A stretch of DNA of 64,000 nt from Craspedostauros australis (GCA_026770025.1 JAMXDE010000034.1:372001-436000); one strand, 5' to 3'. Counted from the first letter of the stretch, positions 18,751 through 31,351 are shown. Notes: generated by a model not told the origin, from the letters alone. Numbers and translations are program-made.

Positions 18751-19324
18751 TCAGGTCTTGTAGGTCGGGGTAGAGGACTCGGTGTGTCCTTTCCAGAAGA
18801 GGATGGGCTTCACGAGGGGCCAGAAGACAGCCCACGGGAGGAACTTCGTCATCACGTCGGCGACGTTCTGCGTGCCGGGGATCTTGATGAAGTAGAGGAT
18901 GCCAGCGGCGACAGCGGACCGGACGCGATGGTAAGCCAGTGCGTTGTGGCACTTGGAGAGCATGCTCTTGGGGACCGTGGAGGAGGTGATGACGGACTGA
19001 TTGCCACCCAGCATCCAGCTGGGGCCGTCGATTGGAATGCCCATCTCGCGGAGAGCGAGGCGAAGGGAGATGATCTGCTCCGTAGCTTGGCGGGCAGCAA
19101 CGAACTCGGACCCGTAGGTGGCGGTCTCAACCGTGCCTTGGCGCTTGGAGAACCATTCGATGGGGGTCTGGTTTACCATGTGGAGAGCACCGGTAGCGGA
19201 TCTGCCTGTGACTTGGCAGTGGAGAAGGTTGGCGTCGACGAACGTGGTGGTTCGGACAGGCTTGCCTTTCGGCTCGGGGATGTCGTCCAGAATCTCCTCG
19301 GAGGTCTTCCCGTAGACGGAGTAG
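18751..19324 (-). pseudogene. Element D: decayed RNase H tail of an A/B-related copia element
   Basis: From 19323 downwards the minus strand encodes SVYG..., FVDANLLHCQVTG, MVNQTPIEWFSKRQ and NVADVMTKFLPWA, collinear with the last ~190 residues of A and B but clearly diverged. The RNase H motif GDNQS reads GGNQS: the catalytic aspartate codon near 19003-19005 is GGC. The 5' side stops abruptly at 19324, where the LTR of F starts, so F landed in D. After the stop, a tract tttggggag precedes tattagcgca at 18726, probably D's own LTR start, but its end was not found. Confidence 0.85.
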
Positions 19325-19884
19325 TGTCGAAATGTGTGTGTTCAATGCTTCGCTCCAATCACCATGACACTGATGTGTGTGTCGGTGACGACCAAACGAG
19401 AAAATGTGAGACTGTGAACTCGTGACTCATCACTCGTGACTCAAGGAGGAAAACAACAAAGGTGACCAAGACGACCATGTGACGTGGTATGAAGAAGATT
19501 CCGATCCTGACGTGGAATCTTCGTGTCAAGAGAAGAACAATGACTTAGTACTGGAGTCTACAGAAGAATGAAACTTTTAATGTTGATGCGAATCTCAGAA
19601 GAAGTTGATGAGAAACCAACACGGGAATGTGCGATGAACAGACCGAAACAACACGCAACATCATGGAGGAATTGTCGAGTGAAAGAGCAATTCGAGATGG
19701 TTGTGAACCGCACCAAATGCAGGAAAGATGTGTGGCATCCGCAATATGGCGCGATGACAACAATGCAAAGAAGAGGTGCTAATCTGTTTGTCTCATAACA
19801 CCTGTCGTCCTACAACCAATAACAACTAACAAACAACAGAACAGCAAGACTTCAGTCCATCTCCGTGCGCGGAGTTTTCTAACA
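19325..19884 (+). repeat. 5' LTR of element F (about 560 bp)
   Basis: It starts TGTCGAAATGTG, resembling the E-family LTR start TGTCGAGATGTA, at the point where homology of D to A/B ends. It ends TTTTCTAACA directly before the palindromic cgtttataaacg that also follows the E LTRs. Ends are inferred from those two junctions, since the 3' LTR of F is not in the window. Confidence 0.65.
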
Positions 19885-19900
19885 CGTTTATAAACGATAG
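19885..19900 (+). other. Candidate primer-binding site of F (cgtttataaacgatag)
   Basis: The same 16 bases follow the LTR in E1 (minus strand, 27623-27638) and E2 (31352-31367), although the LTRs differ. The first 12 bases are a perfect palindrome. By analogy with B it may be complementary to a tRNA anticodon arm, but I could not name the tRNA. Confidence 0.5.
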
Positions 19901-19937
19901 GTCGAGAGAGCCCTGCGTGACGGAACCGAATGGCTGA

Positions 19938-20477
19938 ATGAGCGAAGAGTCCGAAGAGACTGAATACCCTCTCACACCGGTGATCGAGGAAGAGACAGAA
20001 GGAGAGCAAGGCGCGCCAACACTCCCAACACCAATCCAAGAAGCAGCGATTGACGAGACAGAACAAGAGAGAGCGCAGCGTATCGCGGATACGGCTGGCA
20101 GACGACAGAGAGAATAGCCAAGACCGGCAGCAAGAACCGAGACAGAAGAGACACCGAGAGCAGAGGCAACAGCAATTAAGATCGAAGCCTACGAACAAGA
20201 GACGAGCAGACAGACAGAGAGAGAAGGCCAGCAGACAGCCAAGCAACCATCAACAGCAACACCCGGCGCGAGCGCACGGACAGGAACATCAACCATGACA
20301 ACAGAGATGAACAGGAGACGCAACAAGGCGCCTCTGTTCAGTGGCAAGAAGGAGGACTTCAATGATTGGGAGATGCAAGCCAAGGCGTACGCGCGAGCGC
20401 AGCGCACGAAGAACATCATGATCGGGCTGACGCCGATCCCAACCCAAGCTGAGGTGGCCGCGGCCGAAGGCGACGAG
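19938..20477 (+). pseudogene. Element F: N-terminal Gag, with an internal stop, cut by E1
   Basis: The ATG at 19938 opens MSEESEETEYPL, which parallels the Gag start MSEEEELRDVPL of E1/E2, and both share IDET(E/K)(Q/E)ER downstream. A TAG at 20115-20117 interrupts the frame, perhaps from CAG. The same frame then runs on through MNRRRNKAPLFSGKKEDFNDW and KAYARAQRTKNIMIG, the counterpart of E residues 142-180, until the E1 LTR begins exactly at a codon boundary at 20478. The frame continues at 28435 after E1, but about 0.7 kb of Gag (about 230 codons judged against E) is missing. Confidence 0.85.
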
Positions 20478-21261
20478 TGTTGGCAAGTTCCGCTCACGGT
20501 AACCTACGATCGTGGAAGATGGTGTTGGTTGATAGTCGTCTGTTTGCTATTTCATTACTTGGCTACTCCGATCCTCTCGGTGTACGCCGTTCTCTCGCCC
20601 GATGCTCTTGGCGCTTCAATCTGTTTCGTAGATTCAGTCTCCGACTATGAGTCGGTACGCGAGATCCTCTCTCGCTCCTCTCTGTATTCTCTCTCTCTAT
20701 ATCGTGTGCTCGTGCTACACGATACTTCGTGTTCGATGCGCACTCCGCATTCGACACTCTGTTCATTCAGTACTGGTTCCTACTCCATGAGTACTTGCCA
20801 TTTGAAGTTCACCTTCAGTATCCATGATCTTCATGGGTCATCGTATCTTTGCCTCCTGCTCTGACTTGGAGACAGCTGTCGACGTGGTGACATGTTGACA
20901 TCCTGTCAACGTCAGTAGGTGTCCTTCTGCTCTCCAGATGTCACGTTTCATTGGTGATGCTGTAGTCTGTCAGATGATATTGTCATCTGAGGTTTAGTTG
21001 GGAAGTACCTCGAGATTCTCTTGGTACCATTGATGCATGGACGGACGATCTTCTGATTCTCCCAGAAATCGTTATTTGCAAATTTCCTCCAGAAATCTTG
21101 CCCCTTTTCGTGTGTTCCGCTTCCTCTGTAATTCTGACGAATCACAGCATACTATCGACACGAGTGTAGTTATACCGTCCAAGTGCGTATGAGAGAATAA
21201 TGGGTGAATGATGCACATATACACGTACATCTTGACATATACTCACATGTACATCTCGACA
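20478..21261 (-). repeat. 3' LTR of E1
   Basis: Plus strand from tgttggcaag to catctcgaca. In element orientation it starts TGTCGAGATG after the polypurine tract acacaggaaggg and ends CTTGCCAACA, canonical TG...CA. It shares variants (gttccgctcacgg, gatcg) with the 3' LTR of E2 rather than with the 5' LTR of E1. Confidence 0.9.
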
Positions 21262-21281
21262 CCCTTCCTGTGTGCATTCGG

Positions 21282-24200
21282 TCATTCGAATGTTCTTGAT
21301 GTGTCAAGGTATGACTTCTCATGTTCGCGTTGTAAGTCGGCCTTGATGTTCTTGGTGAATCCGTCGCTTGTGTTCTGTTCGGATTTGACGAAAATGATTT
21401 CGATGGTTTTGTTGATTACCATGTTCCTCACGTAGTGATGGCGCATGTCGATGTGCCGCGATCGTTGGGATGTTGATGGGTTCTTGGCGATGAAGATCGC
21501 TCCGATGTTGTCCACGCGGACCTTGATCGGTGTCTTCACTGGGACGCCCACACTTTCGAGTAGCTGCATGACGAAGAAGATTTCCTTTGCCGCTTCGGAA
21601 AGGGCAACGTATTCTGCTTCGGATGAGCTGAGTGTGACAGCCTTCTGTGCCTTGGATCGCCAAAGGATTGGTACCTTGCACAGATATAGGATGAACCCTC
21701 CTACGCTGATTCTCGTGTTCTTGTCTCCTGCATATTCGCTATCGCAGAAGAGCTCCATGTCCCAGCCATCGTCGTCTGGACGCGCTGGATGGATCTTCAA
21801 TCCATAGTCCTTTGTATCGATCACATACTTGATGATCCGATACATCTCCTTCATTGCGGCTTTGGTGGGCCCGATCAATACCTTGGAGAGTTCCCTCACA
21901 GGGTTCGCGATATCTGGTCGCGAGTGCTTGATGAGGAAGAGTAGCATACCGACGCCTCGGCGGTATTCGGCATGTTCTTCCGGTTCGACCTTCTGCAGTC
22001 CGTTATCTTTGGATGGTCGTACAATGATTTGGCCCAGGGTTCCCAGTGTCCCATAGCGTTGCATCTTCTCAACCTTAGTTCCGAACTCTTTGATGAGGTG
22101 TTGGATGAGATGTGGTTGACGCAATGTCGCTCTAGTCTTGTCATGGTTCAGTTCGATGTTGCAGCTGAGGTAGTCTCCGAGTCCGCGCTCGATTGTCACC
22201 TTGAATTTGCTGCCTTGGATGTCCTTCAGGAATGTCTCCAGTGCCTTGGAGTCTCCGCAACAGAAGCAATCGTCCACGTAGATGGCCACGATCATGCTTC
22301 CTTCATTCGTCTTCCTGTAGAACAGGCACGGGTCTGCTGCGCTCTGTTCGAAGTTGATATTCTTGAGGGTCGATACCAACATCTTGAACCATTGCCTGGC
22401 GCTCTGTACAAGTCCGTAGATTGGCTTGTGTAGGGTCAGGGCTTCGTCTGGTTGATGATCCATCCCATTGGGACAGTTCATGTAGATCTCCTCGTCGAGG
22501 TCTCCGTGTAGGAATGCTGTTACGACATCGACGAGTGTGCAGTCCATCTTCTTGATCAGCATGATCACCATCATGACCCGATAGGTCACGTCATGGATGA
22601 CGGGTGAGTAGTGCTCTTGGAAGTTCACTCCTGCGACTTGTGAATAGCCACATGCAACGAGTCACGCTCGATGTGTGCTGTCGCGTTTCAGCTTGAAGAC
22701 CCATTTGCATTTGCAGCATCTGCGGCCGCGTGGAATGGCGTCTCGTTTGATCTTGCTGTACACCTTGCGTGTATCCATGGAGTCGAACTCTTTTTTGATG
22801 GCTGCTCGATATCCCTTCCGATGGATAGAATCTGGGTGATTGAAGGCTCCGTCGAACGTTGTAGGTTCGATGTGCTTCTCTGGTTCCTTGTTCTCGTCCT
22901 GCATCGACAATCCGATGTCGATCGCTGGTCTCTCGGTGATGATTGCATTCATCCCGTATAATCCAGTTGTGCTATGGTGAGTGATCTCGATCTCATCATC
23001 TTCGTCTTCGATTTCTTCATCATCTGTAGTTTCATTGTTGGAATCATCGATCATCTCGTCGCTGAGTTCGTCACTCGCCTCATTGGATGATGGATCGCTC
23101 TCATAGCCTTCTTCCTTTCGACCTTGTTCGTTGAAGTCTGCGAGCTCACGCAGAGCTCTGGGAATACTTTTCCCTGCAGTTGACTTGGAATTAGTTTCTC
23201 CCTTCCTGCCTCGTGATTCGTGACGTCGGATCCTCTCCTTTCTAGCTATGTCGCGCTTGCTTGGTTTGCTTGGTGGAGGTCTGGATGGTGTGTCATGTGT
23301 ATACCTTGCTGGTGTGTTCGGAGGGGTGACGCCTGTGTCATCGTCGGCTTCGTCGCCGGAAGGTAGGATCTCGTCATCATCATGATTGGATTCACTCCGA
23401 TCCTCCTCGTCATTCTGGATTAGTTGAGTCACTACTCCGTCGTCCTCATTATCCTCATCATCGCTGTCTGATAGGATGTAGTACCTGTTGCTGTCAGCGA
23501 AAGATACTCTCTTCGCTTCCGATGTTTGACGCGTTGCCGTCCTTGGCGTTGCTCCCTTCCGTCCGATAGTTGTGAAGCCGTCTGTGTCCGATGTTCCTGT
23601 TTTGTTGGATATGTTCGGTGCTGGTGACCAGCCACGGAACTGTCCGTATGATTGATTGAGCCACTTGATGTCCCGTGAACAGATGAGTGACTTGGTGGAT
23701 GGTCTGCACATGTTGTAGACCCCTGATGCATGTTGGTGTGCATATCCGATGAACACCATCTCTTCTCCTCTATTCTTGAGTTTGGCGGTGATCCCGCCGT
23801 AGGTAGTCTTCACAACACCCACCTCTCCAAACGTGCGGAGTGCATCCGCATATGGTGGATCGTTGCCGAAGAATTGGCGATATGGTGACTCTTTCTGATT
23901 CTTCGCTACGATGATGTTGGCGATGGCGGTGGCAGTGCTAGCAGCTGCTGCCCACAGGCCATGCCTATACTCTTCGTCGAGCTGTGCTCCGTTGAGCATG
24001 GAACGGATCTTGGTGTAGAGGTACGCGAACTTGCGTTCCACTCTGCCGTTCTGTTGTGGAGTATTCGATGCCGTGAATTCGAATTTCATGTTCAGTCCTG
24101 CATCGATGAGAATATCCTGTGTAGATTTGTTCTCTCCGCTGTTGTCACCTTGGAAGATGATCTGTTGGTCACCAGTCTGTGACTTGATTGTTTGGATGAA

Positions 24201-26292
24201 TCGTTTGATGTACCCTGGTTGATCACTTTTGTTCTTGAGAAAGAAACTCCAGCAGTGATCCGTGCAGTCGTCCACGATCAGGGTCCAGTAGCGTTTATCT
24301 CCAAAGCTTATGTGTTTAGTGTAACTAATGTCAATGAAGAGACGTTCGCCGCGGCGAGTGGCTCTTGGAATTGTCGCTTTCGAGATGTTCTTCACTCTTG
24401 CGTTCGCGACCGCGCAGTCGCGACACACTGGCATCTCGCCGACGATTTTCCATCCGTATTGGGCGGCTGTCCGCTTCATGGTTTCGAGTGGCGCGTGGCC
24501 GAGCATTCGATGCAAGTTCACCGCGCTGATCTTCTTGGATGGATTCTTGATGATGGCTGTGCAAGCCTTGTCGTCGTTCGTTGGCATGATGGGATGCATC
24601 TGCACTCCCGTGATGAATCCATTGGATGTGGGGAAGACTCGGTCGAATATGATCTTCGTTCCGGATCCGTTGATGATGTCCATCAGAATGCCGTTGTTAC
24701 CAAGCTGGTAACCGTTGTACAGAGGCTTGTTCGTGGAGAAAAGGTTCACCACCATTTTCGGTGTGTACTTCACGTCATCGAGCCGGATGATGTGGCCAGT
24801 GTTGTTTCGTTGCTTGACCTTCAAGCGAATGGATCCCATTTTGGGAGAGTCCAGCTTCGTGCTGTCTCCCACTTGGACGAATGACTTGATGTGCCGCACG
24901 TTGAAGAGAGCGGCGTCTGAATTGACGATGTGACACGAGGCTCCGCTGTCGGCGAGCCAGGTGTTCTTGTTGACCTTGTCCTTGTGCTTGGTGCTCAGCT
25001 CGTGGAGTTGCTCCACAGCTGCCGCAGCTATCTCGTCGTTGAAGCTGCCGTCATCGTCGTCTTCGTGAACTCCATCTTCGTTGTATGGATTGTGATGTTC
25101 CTTGTCATCCATGTTGTCGGGTAGTTGTGCGTAGTCCGATGGAATCGTGCTGTTGCGATGTGATCCTGTGGCTGGATCGTAGGGGTTGACTCGTGGTCGT
25201 TCGCGTAAGAGTACGCGCATGCATCCTCCAAGGATGTAGTGTAGATCCGTCTCTGGGATCGTCTCTGTCTCGTTCGCTTCGAGTATGCGGTTGATCACAA
25301 CTGAATTGGTCAGAATCTCTTCGATCGATCTGAAGTTTTCGGATAGGATCGATCCCATCATGTTCACCCATATTGGTCTGAGTACTCCTCGTTCGATTCC
25401 TGAGAACAGTTTCACTCCTGCTTCCATCACTGCATCGAAGATGAGTTGCTTCTGGATCACCAATGCTGTCTCTGTTGCATACGGGACGGTGTCATGACGA
25501 TGGAGGTAGTTGGACCTGTTGGGATCCTCGATTGGTGGGAAGTCGATGTTCCCTGGGTAGACGACACGCTCGTTTGGATTGAAGCTGTCGTCTGGATGAT
25601 TGCTGTCCTCGGATTCGTCGCTGTCATCCTCGTTGAAGATGCCCGATCTGTTGTTCCCCGCCGCTGGAGGAGGCGGCGCCGCGCCGCGGTTCGTTTCGCC
25701 TTGGCCTCGATTAATGAAGGTCCCCGTTCTCTCGTATCTCCCAGCTTGAGGAGGAGGCAACTCGTCGCGGTTCGCCTCGTCGTCTTCATCTGCGCCGTCC
25801 TCGTTGGTGTCGTCGTCGTCTTCGCTCATTGCCTCTTCGATGTCGCTATCGATGGCCTCGCTGTCCATCTCAGCTCCGTCGCCGTATGAACTGATCAGGT
25901 TGTGCGCGTTGAAGCAGCATTCGTAGCTCACTTCGCGTCTTGGATCCACCTCGTGGATGATGGGCTCTTCGCTGAGCCACTCCGGGACGATCTCATCGTC
26001 CTGCACTTCGTCGTCACTTCCGACGCACTCGAAGTTATCGAAGAAGGAGTCGTCAATGTAGTTGTCGGACACCAACATGCAGAGCGGCATGTCCTTCGCC
26101 GAGAGTACCATCTCGTGCCCGCTCTTGTCGTGTCCTTTCGTTGTTGTGTTGACCTGTTCGTCGGTCTTCTTCTTCTCGTTGAGCTTCTTCTTTCGGCACT
26201 CCGCCTCGCGGTGTCCGAAGATGCCACAGTAGTTGCATTTCCCGTTGAAGCCGCTTCCTTTGTTGCGATTGTTGTTGCGCTTTCCGTTCATC

Positions 26293-26325
<33 letters not shown>

Positions 26326-27557
26326 TTCTTGTTGTTCGATTTCTTGCGTTCTGGACAATCGGCGGATCTATGACCATACACGCCACAGTTGTGGCAAGTA
26401 CCCTTGAAGTTACCGGTGCTCGTGAAGCCAGTGTCGTTGCTCTTCGCATTGCTATCTTGGAAATCGTCGATGTACGCCTTGTCTCCTTGATGAGTGGCGT
26501 GTGCTGTGCGGAGTACTCCTCTGATCGCATTGATGGTGACCACTTCCGGATTGAACGTGAGTTGGTGTTGGAAGTTCACGATGTGAGTTCTGTACTCGTT
26601 GCTCACCGTGCTGAGGATTTGCATGATCATTTCCTCGTCCGTGATCTTGTACTTGACATCGTGGAGACGCGATCGTAGACCCTCGAGTCGCATGATGTAG
26701 ATGTCGGGGTCTGTGTCTCTCTTCATCTTTTCGTTGTTGAATTGGCGCTTGAGTTTGATTTTCGTCGCTGCATCGGATGGTCGAAACTTCTCCGCGAGAA
26801 CGTTCCACGCTGCGTGTGGATCTCCTTCGGGGTAGTCGTCGGAGACGCATTGGTTGATGTATTGGATGGCCTGCTTGCCTTTTCCTTTCTCTGCATCCAT
26901 CATGAGGATCAGATCACTGAAGCAGTCGCATCCCAGTTCGTAGATCTCCTCCATCGCTTCCTTGGCTTCACCGGCGGCTGCCGCGATCTCGCTCACTGTT
27001 GGCACCTTGGTGTTGCCCAACATCACGTCTCTCGTCTTCTGTGTACGAGCGTATGCCTTCGCTTGGGACTCCCATGCGCTGTAGTCTTCCTGTTCACCGC
27101 TGAACATCGGCGCCTTGATACGTCGCTTGTTCATGTTGGCTGATGTCGCCATGTTGATTCGTTGTTTCGTTATTGGTGCGCTCGCGCCCTTGATTTCCGT
27201 TTGTTTCTGTGTTGTCGATTCTTCGATTTTCGCCTGTTGTTTCGCGGAGATTGTTTTCGTCACAAATTCTCCTCCTGGTGGTGTCTCACTTTTACCACTT
27301 CGTTTGGCTGTGCGAATGCTCTCCGTCACACCAGTCTCCTCTTGCTTGATCGTCTTGAGGATCCTCTCCTTCTCGCAATGTTGCCTTGCAGACCGTTCTT
27401 CTTTGGTCTCGTCGATAGCGCTTGCCTCTGCGCCTGATAGGACAGTAGCCGCAGCTGCTTCCTTCTCTTCTCGTGGTGGAGTCTCACTCGCACCTTCTTG
27501 TCTCTTGATAGTCGGATTGGACAGAGGGACGTCTCTCAATTCCTCTTCCTCGCTCAT
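21282..27557 (-). CDS. E1 Gag-Pol polyprotein, interrupted by one in-frame TGA
   Basis: The ATG at 27555-27557 opens a 1631-codon frame that stops at TGA (22662-22664); the same frame continues without another stop to 21282. Gag has two CCHC knuckles at residues 388-401 and 441-454, separated by a poly-Asn run encoded by AAC repeats. A long acidic, variable region follows (about 560-830). Protease DSGAS is near residue 870, the integrase HHCC domain near 1015-1043, and the catalytic D, D, E near 1075, 1137 and 1175. The TGA falls in reverse transcriptase between THRA and LVACGYSQ, where relatives have arginine. Downstream are AFLHGDLDEEIYM, IYVDDCFC and RNase H ending in SDGFTKNIKADL. E2 shares the same TGA. 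It is either a dead element or one with stop-codon readthrough. Confidence 0.88.
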
Positions 27558-27638
27558 TCAGCCTGCTGCTCTTGAATGATGTCGTCTTCCTCGCACGATC
27601 AGATCTGCGGGCTCGCCCTGATCTATCGTTTATAAACG

Positions 27639-28434
27639 TGTTGGCAAGTACTGCTCACAGTAACCTACGATTGTGGAAGATGGTGTTGGTTGATAGTTGT
27701 TCGTTTGCTATTTCATTAGTTGGCTACTCCGATCCTCTTGGTGTACGCCGTTCTCTTGCCCGATGCTCTTGGTGCTTCAATCTGTTTCGTAGATTTGGTC
27801 TCCGACTATGAGTCGGTGTGCGAGATGCTCTCTTGCTCCTCTCTGTATTCTCTCTCTCTGTCTCAACATCGTGTACTCGTGGTACACGATACTCCGTGTT
27901 CGATACGTACTCCGCATTCCACATTCTGTTCATTCAGTACTGGCTCCTATTCCATGAGTACTCGCCATTTGAAGTTCACCTTCTGTATCCATGATGCTGA
28001 TGTCCTTCGGTCATCGGATCTTCGCCTCCTGCTCTGACTTGGAGACAGATGTCGACGTGGTGACATGATGACATCCTGTCGACGTCAGTAGGTGTCCTTC
28101 TGCTCTCCAGATGTCACGTTCCATTGGTGATGCAGTAGTCTGTCAGATGATATCGTCATCTGAGGTTTAGTTGGGAAGTACCTCGAGATTCTCTTGGTAC
28201 CATTGATGGATGGACGGACGATCTTCCAATTCTCTCAGAAATCGTCGATTGCAAATTTCCTCCAGAAATCTTGCCCCTTTTTGTGTGTTCCGTTTCCCCT
28301 GTAATTCTGACGAATCACAGCATACTATCGACACGAGTATAGTTATACCGTCCAAGTGCGTATGAGAGAATAGCGGGTGAACGATGCACATATACACGTA
28401 CATCTTGACATATACTCACATGTACATCTCGCCA
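27639..28434 (-). repeat. 5' LTR of E1
   Basis: Plus strand from tgttggcaag to about catctcgcca, where the other LTRs have catctcgaca. The region compared with the 5' LTR of E2 (first 140 bp from the inner end) showed no difference. The frame of F starts at 28435. Confidence 0.85.
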
Positions 28435-30583
28435 GCAGAGGCCGTAACGGAGGCAGAGGCAAAGGCCGTGGCTTCAAGGGCAACTGTCACTACGGTGGGA
28501 TTGCCTACCATCGAGAGTCAGAATGCAGAAAGAAGAAATACGACGAGCACATGAAGAAAGAACAAGAAAATGCAAACATGACTCGCGACTCGAGCGACAA
28601 AGACTCGAACGACATCGTCTTTACGATGATCGACGAACCATACTGTGTGAAGGGAACAGGGGAGATCAACAACTCCTTCTTTGACTCCTTCACCTACTCC
28701 AGCGAACCCGAAGAAGTCCACGATGACAACTCCACCCCTGATTGGCTGCAGGAACCAATCATCCACGAGGTGGATCCCAGCCAAGGCCTCGACTTCGACT
28801 TCAACTTCGAGTTCTGCATGAATGCTCAAGACGATTCAGATGAAGAAGAAATGGGCGGCGACACCAACGAGAGCGACAGTCGCGCAGCGACTGACCATCG
28901 TCCCAACAGAAGACGAGGCATCTTCGATGAGACCGACAGCGGCTCAGAATCGAGTGCATCCAACTTCGACGTGGATGGCTCGCAGAGCAACATCGAACCA
29001 GACGAGGATTCGGCATCAGACAACGACAACCACAGCAACAACGATGCCACTTTCAACCCTAACGAGAGGGTCCAATACCCAACGCAGGTGATCCTCGGAT
29101 CCCTTGCGCCGTACTTTGAGCAAGGACGGACCGGCCGACACCAGATCCTCCCGGATCCGAGTCCAACCGCCAGGACTACGCAGCGACAACACATCGCAAA
29201 TGCAGCATTCGCCGTGGCAATGTACCTCTTCCCAGACAACCCAGGGAACCAGAGCGACTGGATGAGCAACATGGTCTCGCTCTTCACAGCGGCAGGATTG
29301 TTCTCCATCGAACACATCCTAGCGAACGGCGCCTTCCTTCCCGACATCTTCGAACTACGAGGAATCCAGAGAATGGCTGACCTCGAGCACCACCTCATCC
29401 TAGGCAGCTGCATGGCTGAGCTACTTGTACAACGACCGCATCCACAACATGGGATGGCGTTGAACCCAGACCAAAGTCAAGCCGAAGACCAGAACAATAT
29501 GGACATCAACCACGCCATCGATGACATGGCCATCATGGCGATTGGCAATAACCTTCGAACTGTTGGACCAAGAGACGCACCCGATGAACACACATGGCTA
29601 GCTGACAGTGGCGCATCGTGCCACATCACAAACTCGGACAAGGGGATGTTCAACATCCGCCACGTTAAGTCGCATGTGAGAGTTGGCAACAACACCCAGT
29701 TGAGCTCACCGAAGATCGGTTCGATGCTCCTGGAAGTCACACAGAAGGACAACACGAAAACAACGATTCGCCTTGATGATGTGAAGGTCGCACCAAAAAT
29801 GTGGGTGAATTTATTCTCCACCAACAAGGCCCTGCAAAAAGGGTACCGGATCAACAACAACGGAATCATCATGAACATCGCGAAGAACAAGGGAAATCGA
29901 ATCGTGTTCGACCGTGTGTTCCCGACGAAGAATGGTTTCATCACCGGAGTGCAGATGCGGCCAATCAACCCGAACAATGACGTGGCCGCACTATCCATCG
30001 TGTCTAGCAACAAGCAGACAATCAATGCCACGACACTTCACCGTATCCTCGGACACGCACCACTTGCAACTATCAAGTGTACTGCAGCCAAATATGGATG
30101 GAAGATAATCGGAGATCTGCCCACGTGCCGCGATTGCGCCACTGCGAATGCGCGCGTGAAGAACCTGGCCAAGGCGACCATTCCAAGAGCAACAAAGAGC
30201 TTCGAACGGCTCTTCATCGACATCAGCTACACCAAGCACACGAGCTTTGGGAACAAGAGGCACTGGATACTGGTCGTCGACGACCACACCGACTTCGCAT
30301 GGAGCTTCTTCACCAAGAACAAGAGCGACCAACCAATCCACCTCAAGACACTCCTCCAACAGATGAGTCCCCACATCAAGGACCATCGAGTGATCTTCCG
30401 CGGGGACAACAGCGGAGAGAACAAAGCAACAGAGGCCCAGCTGATCGAAGCCGGCCTCAATGTGTCATTCGAGTACACCGCTCCCAACACTCCACAGCAG
30501 AATGGGAGAGTCGAACGCAAGTTCGCATACCTTTACATGAAGGTACGGTCCATGCTGAAAGAAGCACAGTTGAACGAAGAGCT
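28435..30583 (+). pseudogene. Element F: zinc knuckle, protease and integrase, truncated by E2
   Basis: The coding frame enters from the E1 LTR without a start of its own. It encodes a basic Gly/Arg stretch, a knuckle whose second cysteine is lost (CHYGGIAYHRESEC near 28482-28523), an acidic region, protease ADSGASCHI near 29600, the integrase zinc-binding segment HRILGHAP...CRDC (about 30040-30138) and the catalytic core with IDIS, RGDNSGE and GRVERKFA (about 30218, 30402, 30510). It stops at 30583 at the E2 LTR. Reverse transcriptase and RNase H of F are absent. It is similar to E1/E2 throughout but clearly a different copy or subfamily. Confidence 0.9.
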
Positions 30584-31351
30584 GTCGAGATGTACATGTG
30601 AGTATATGTCAAGATGTACGTGTATATGTGCATCGTTCACCCGTTATTCTCTCATACGCACTTGGACGGTATAACTATACTCGTGTCGATAGTATGCTGT
30701 GATTCGTCAGAATTACAGGGGAAACGGAACACACAAAAAGGGGCAAGATTTCTGGAGGAAATTTGCAATCGATGATTTCTGAGAGAATTGGAAGATCGTC
30801 CGTCCATCCATCAATGGTACCAAGAGAATCTCGAGGTACTTCCCAACTAAACCTCAGATGACGATATCATCTGACAGACTACTGCATCACCAATGGAATG
30901 TGACATCTGGAGAGCAGAAGGACGCCTACTGACGTCGACATCTGTTTCCAAGTCAGAGCAGGAGGTGAAGATCCGATGACCGAAAGGCATCAGCATCATG
31001 GATACAGAAGGTGAACTTCAAATGGCGAGTACTCATGGAATAGGAGCCAGTACTGAATGAACAGAATGTGGAATGCGGAGTACGTATCGAACACGGAGTA
31101 TCGTGTACCACGAGTACACGATGTTGAGACAGAGAGAGAGAATACAGAGAGGAGCAAGAGAGCATCTCGCACACCGACTCATAGTCGGAGACCAAATCTA
31201 CGAAACAGATTGAAGCACCAAGAGCATCGGGCAAGAGAACGGCGTACACCAAGAGGATCGGAGTAGCCAACTAATGAAATAGCAAACGAACAACTATCAA
31301 CCAACACCATCTTCCACAATCGTAGGTTACTGTGAGCAGTACTTGCCAACA
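30584..31351 (+). repeat. 5' LTR of E2
   Basis: Starts TGTCGAGATGTACATG and ends CTTGCCAACA. Shorter than the E1 counterpart because about 27 bp are missing near 30932-30944, between two gtcgacgt-type direct repeats that are both present in E1. Otherwise matches the 5' LTR of E1 closely. Confidence 0.9.

Larger units (their letters stand above)
20478..28434 (-). mobile_element. Element E1: full-length copia-like LTR retrotransposon with one in-frame TGA
   Basis: LTRs at 20478-21261 and 27639-28434 enclose a long Gag-Pol region on the minus strand. The insertion sits inside Gag of F, yet the flanking bases do not form a target duplication (acgag on the left, gcaga on the right) and part of F's Gag is missing between the flanks. 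The two LTRs differ visibly from each other (about 11 differences in the first 140 bp as read), so the element is older than B or has been converted. Its inverted partner is E2 at 30584-38459. Confidence 0.92.

Noticed and set aside
25902-26678. 258-codon hydrophobic frame antisense to Gag of E1 (repeated at 32312-33088)
   Set aside because: Its poly-Val stretch is the antisense of the poly-Asn run; it is a mirror of the Gag frame.
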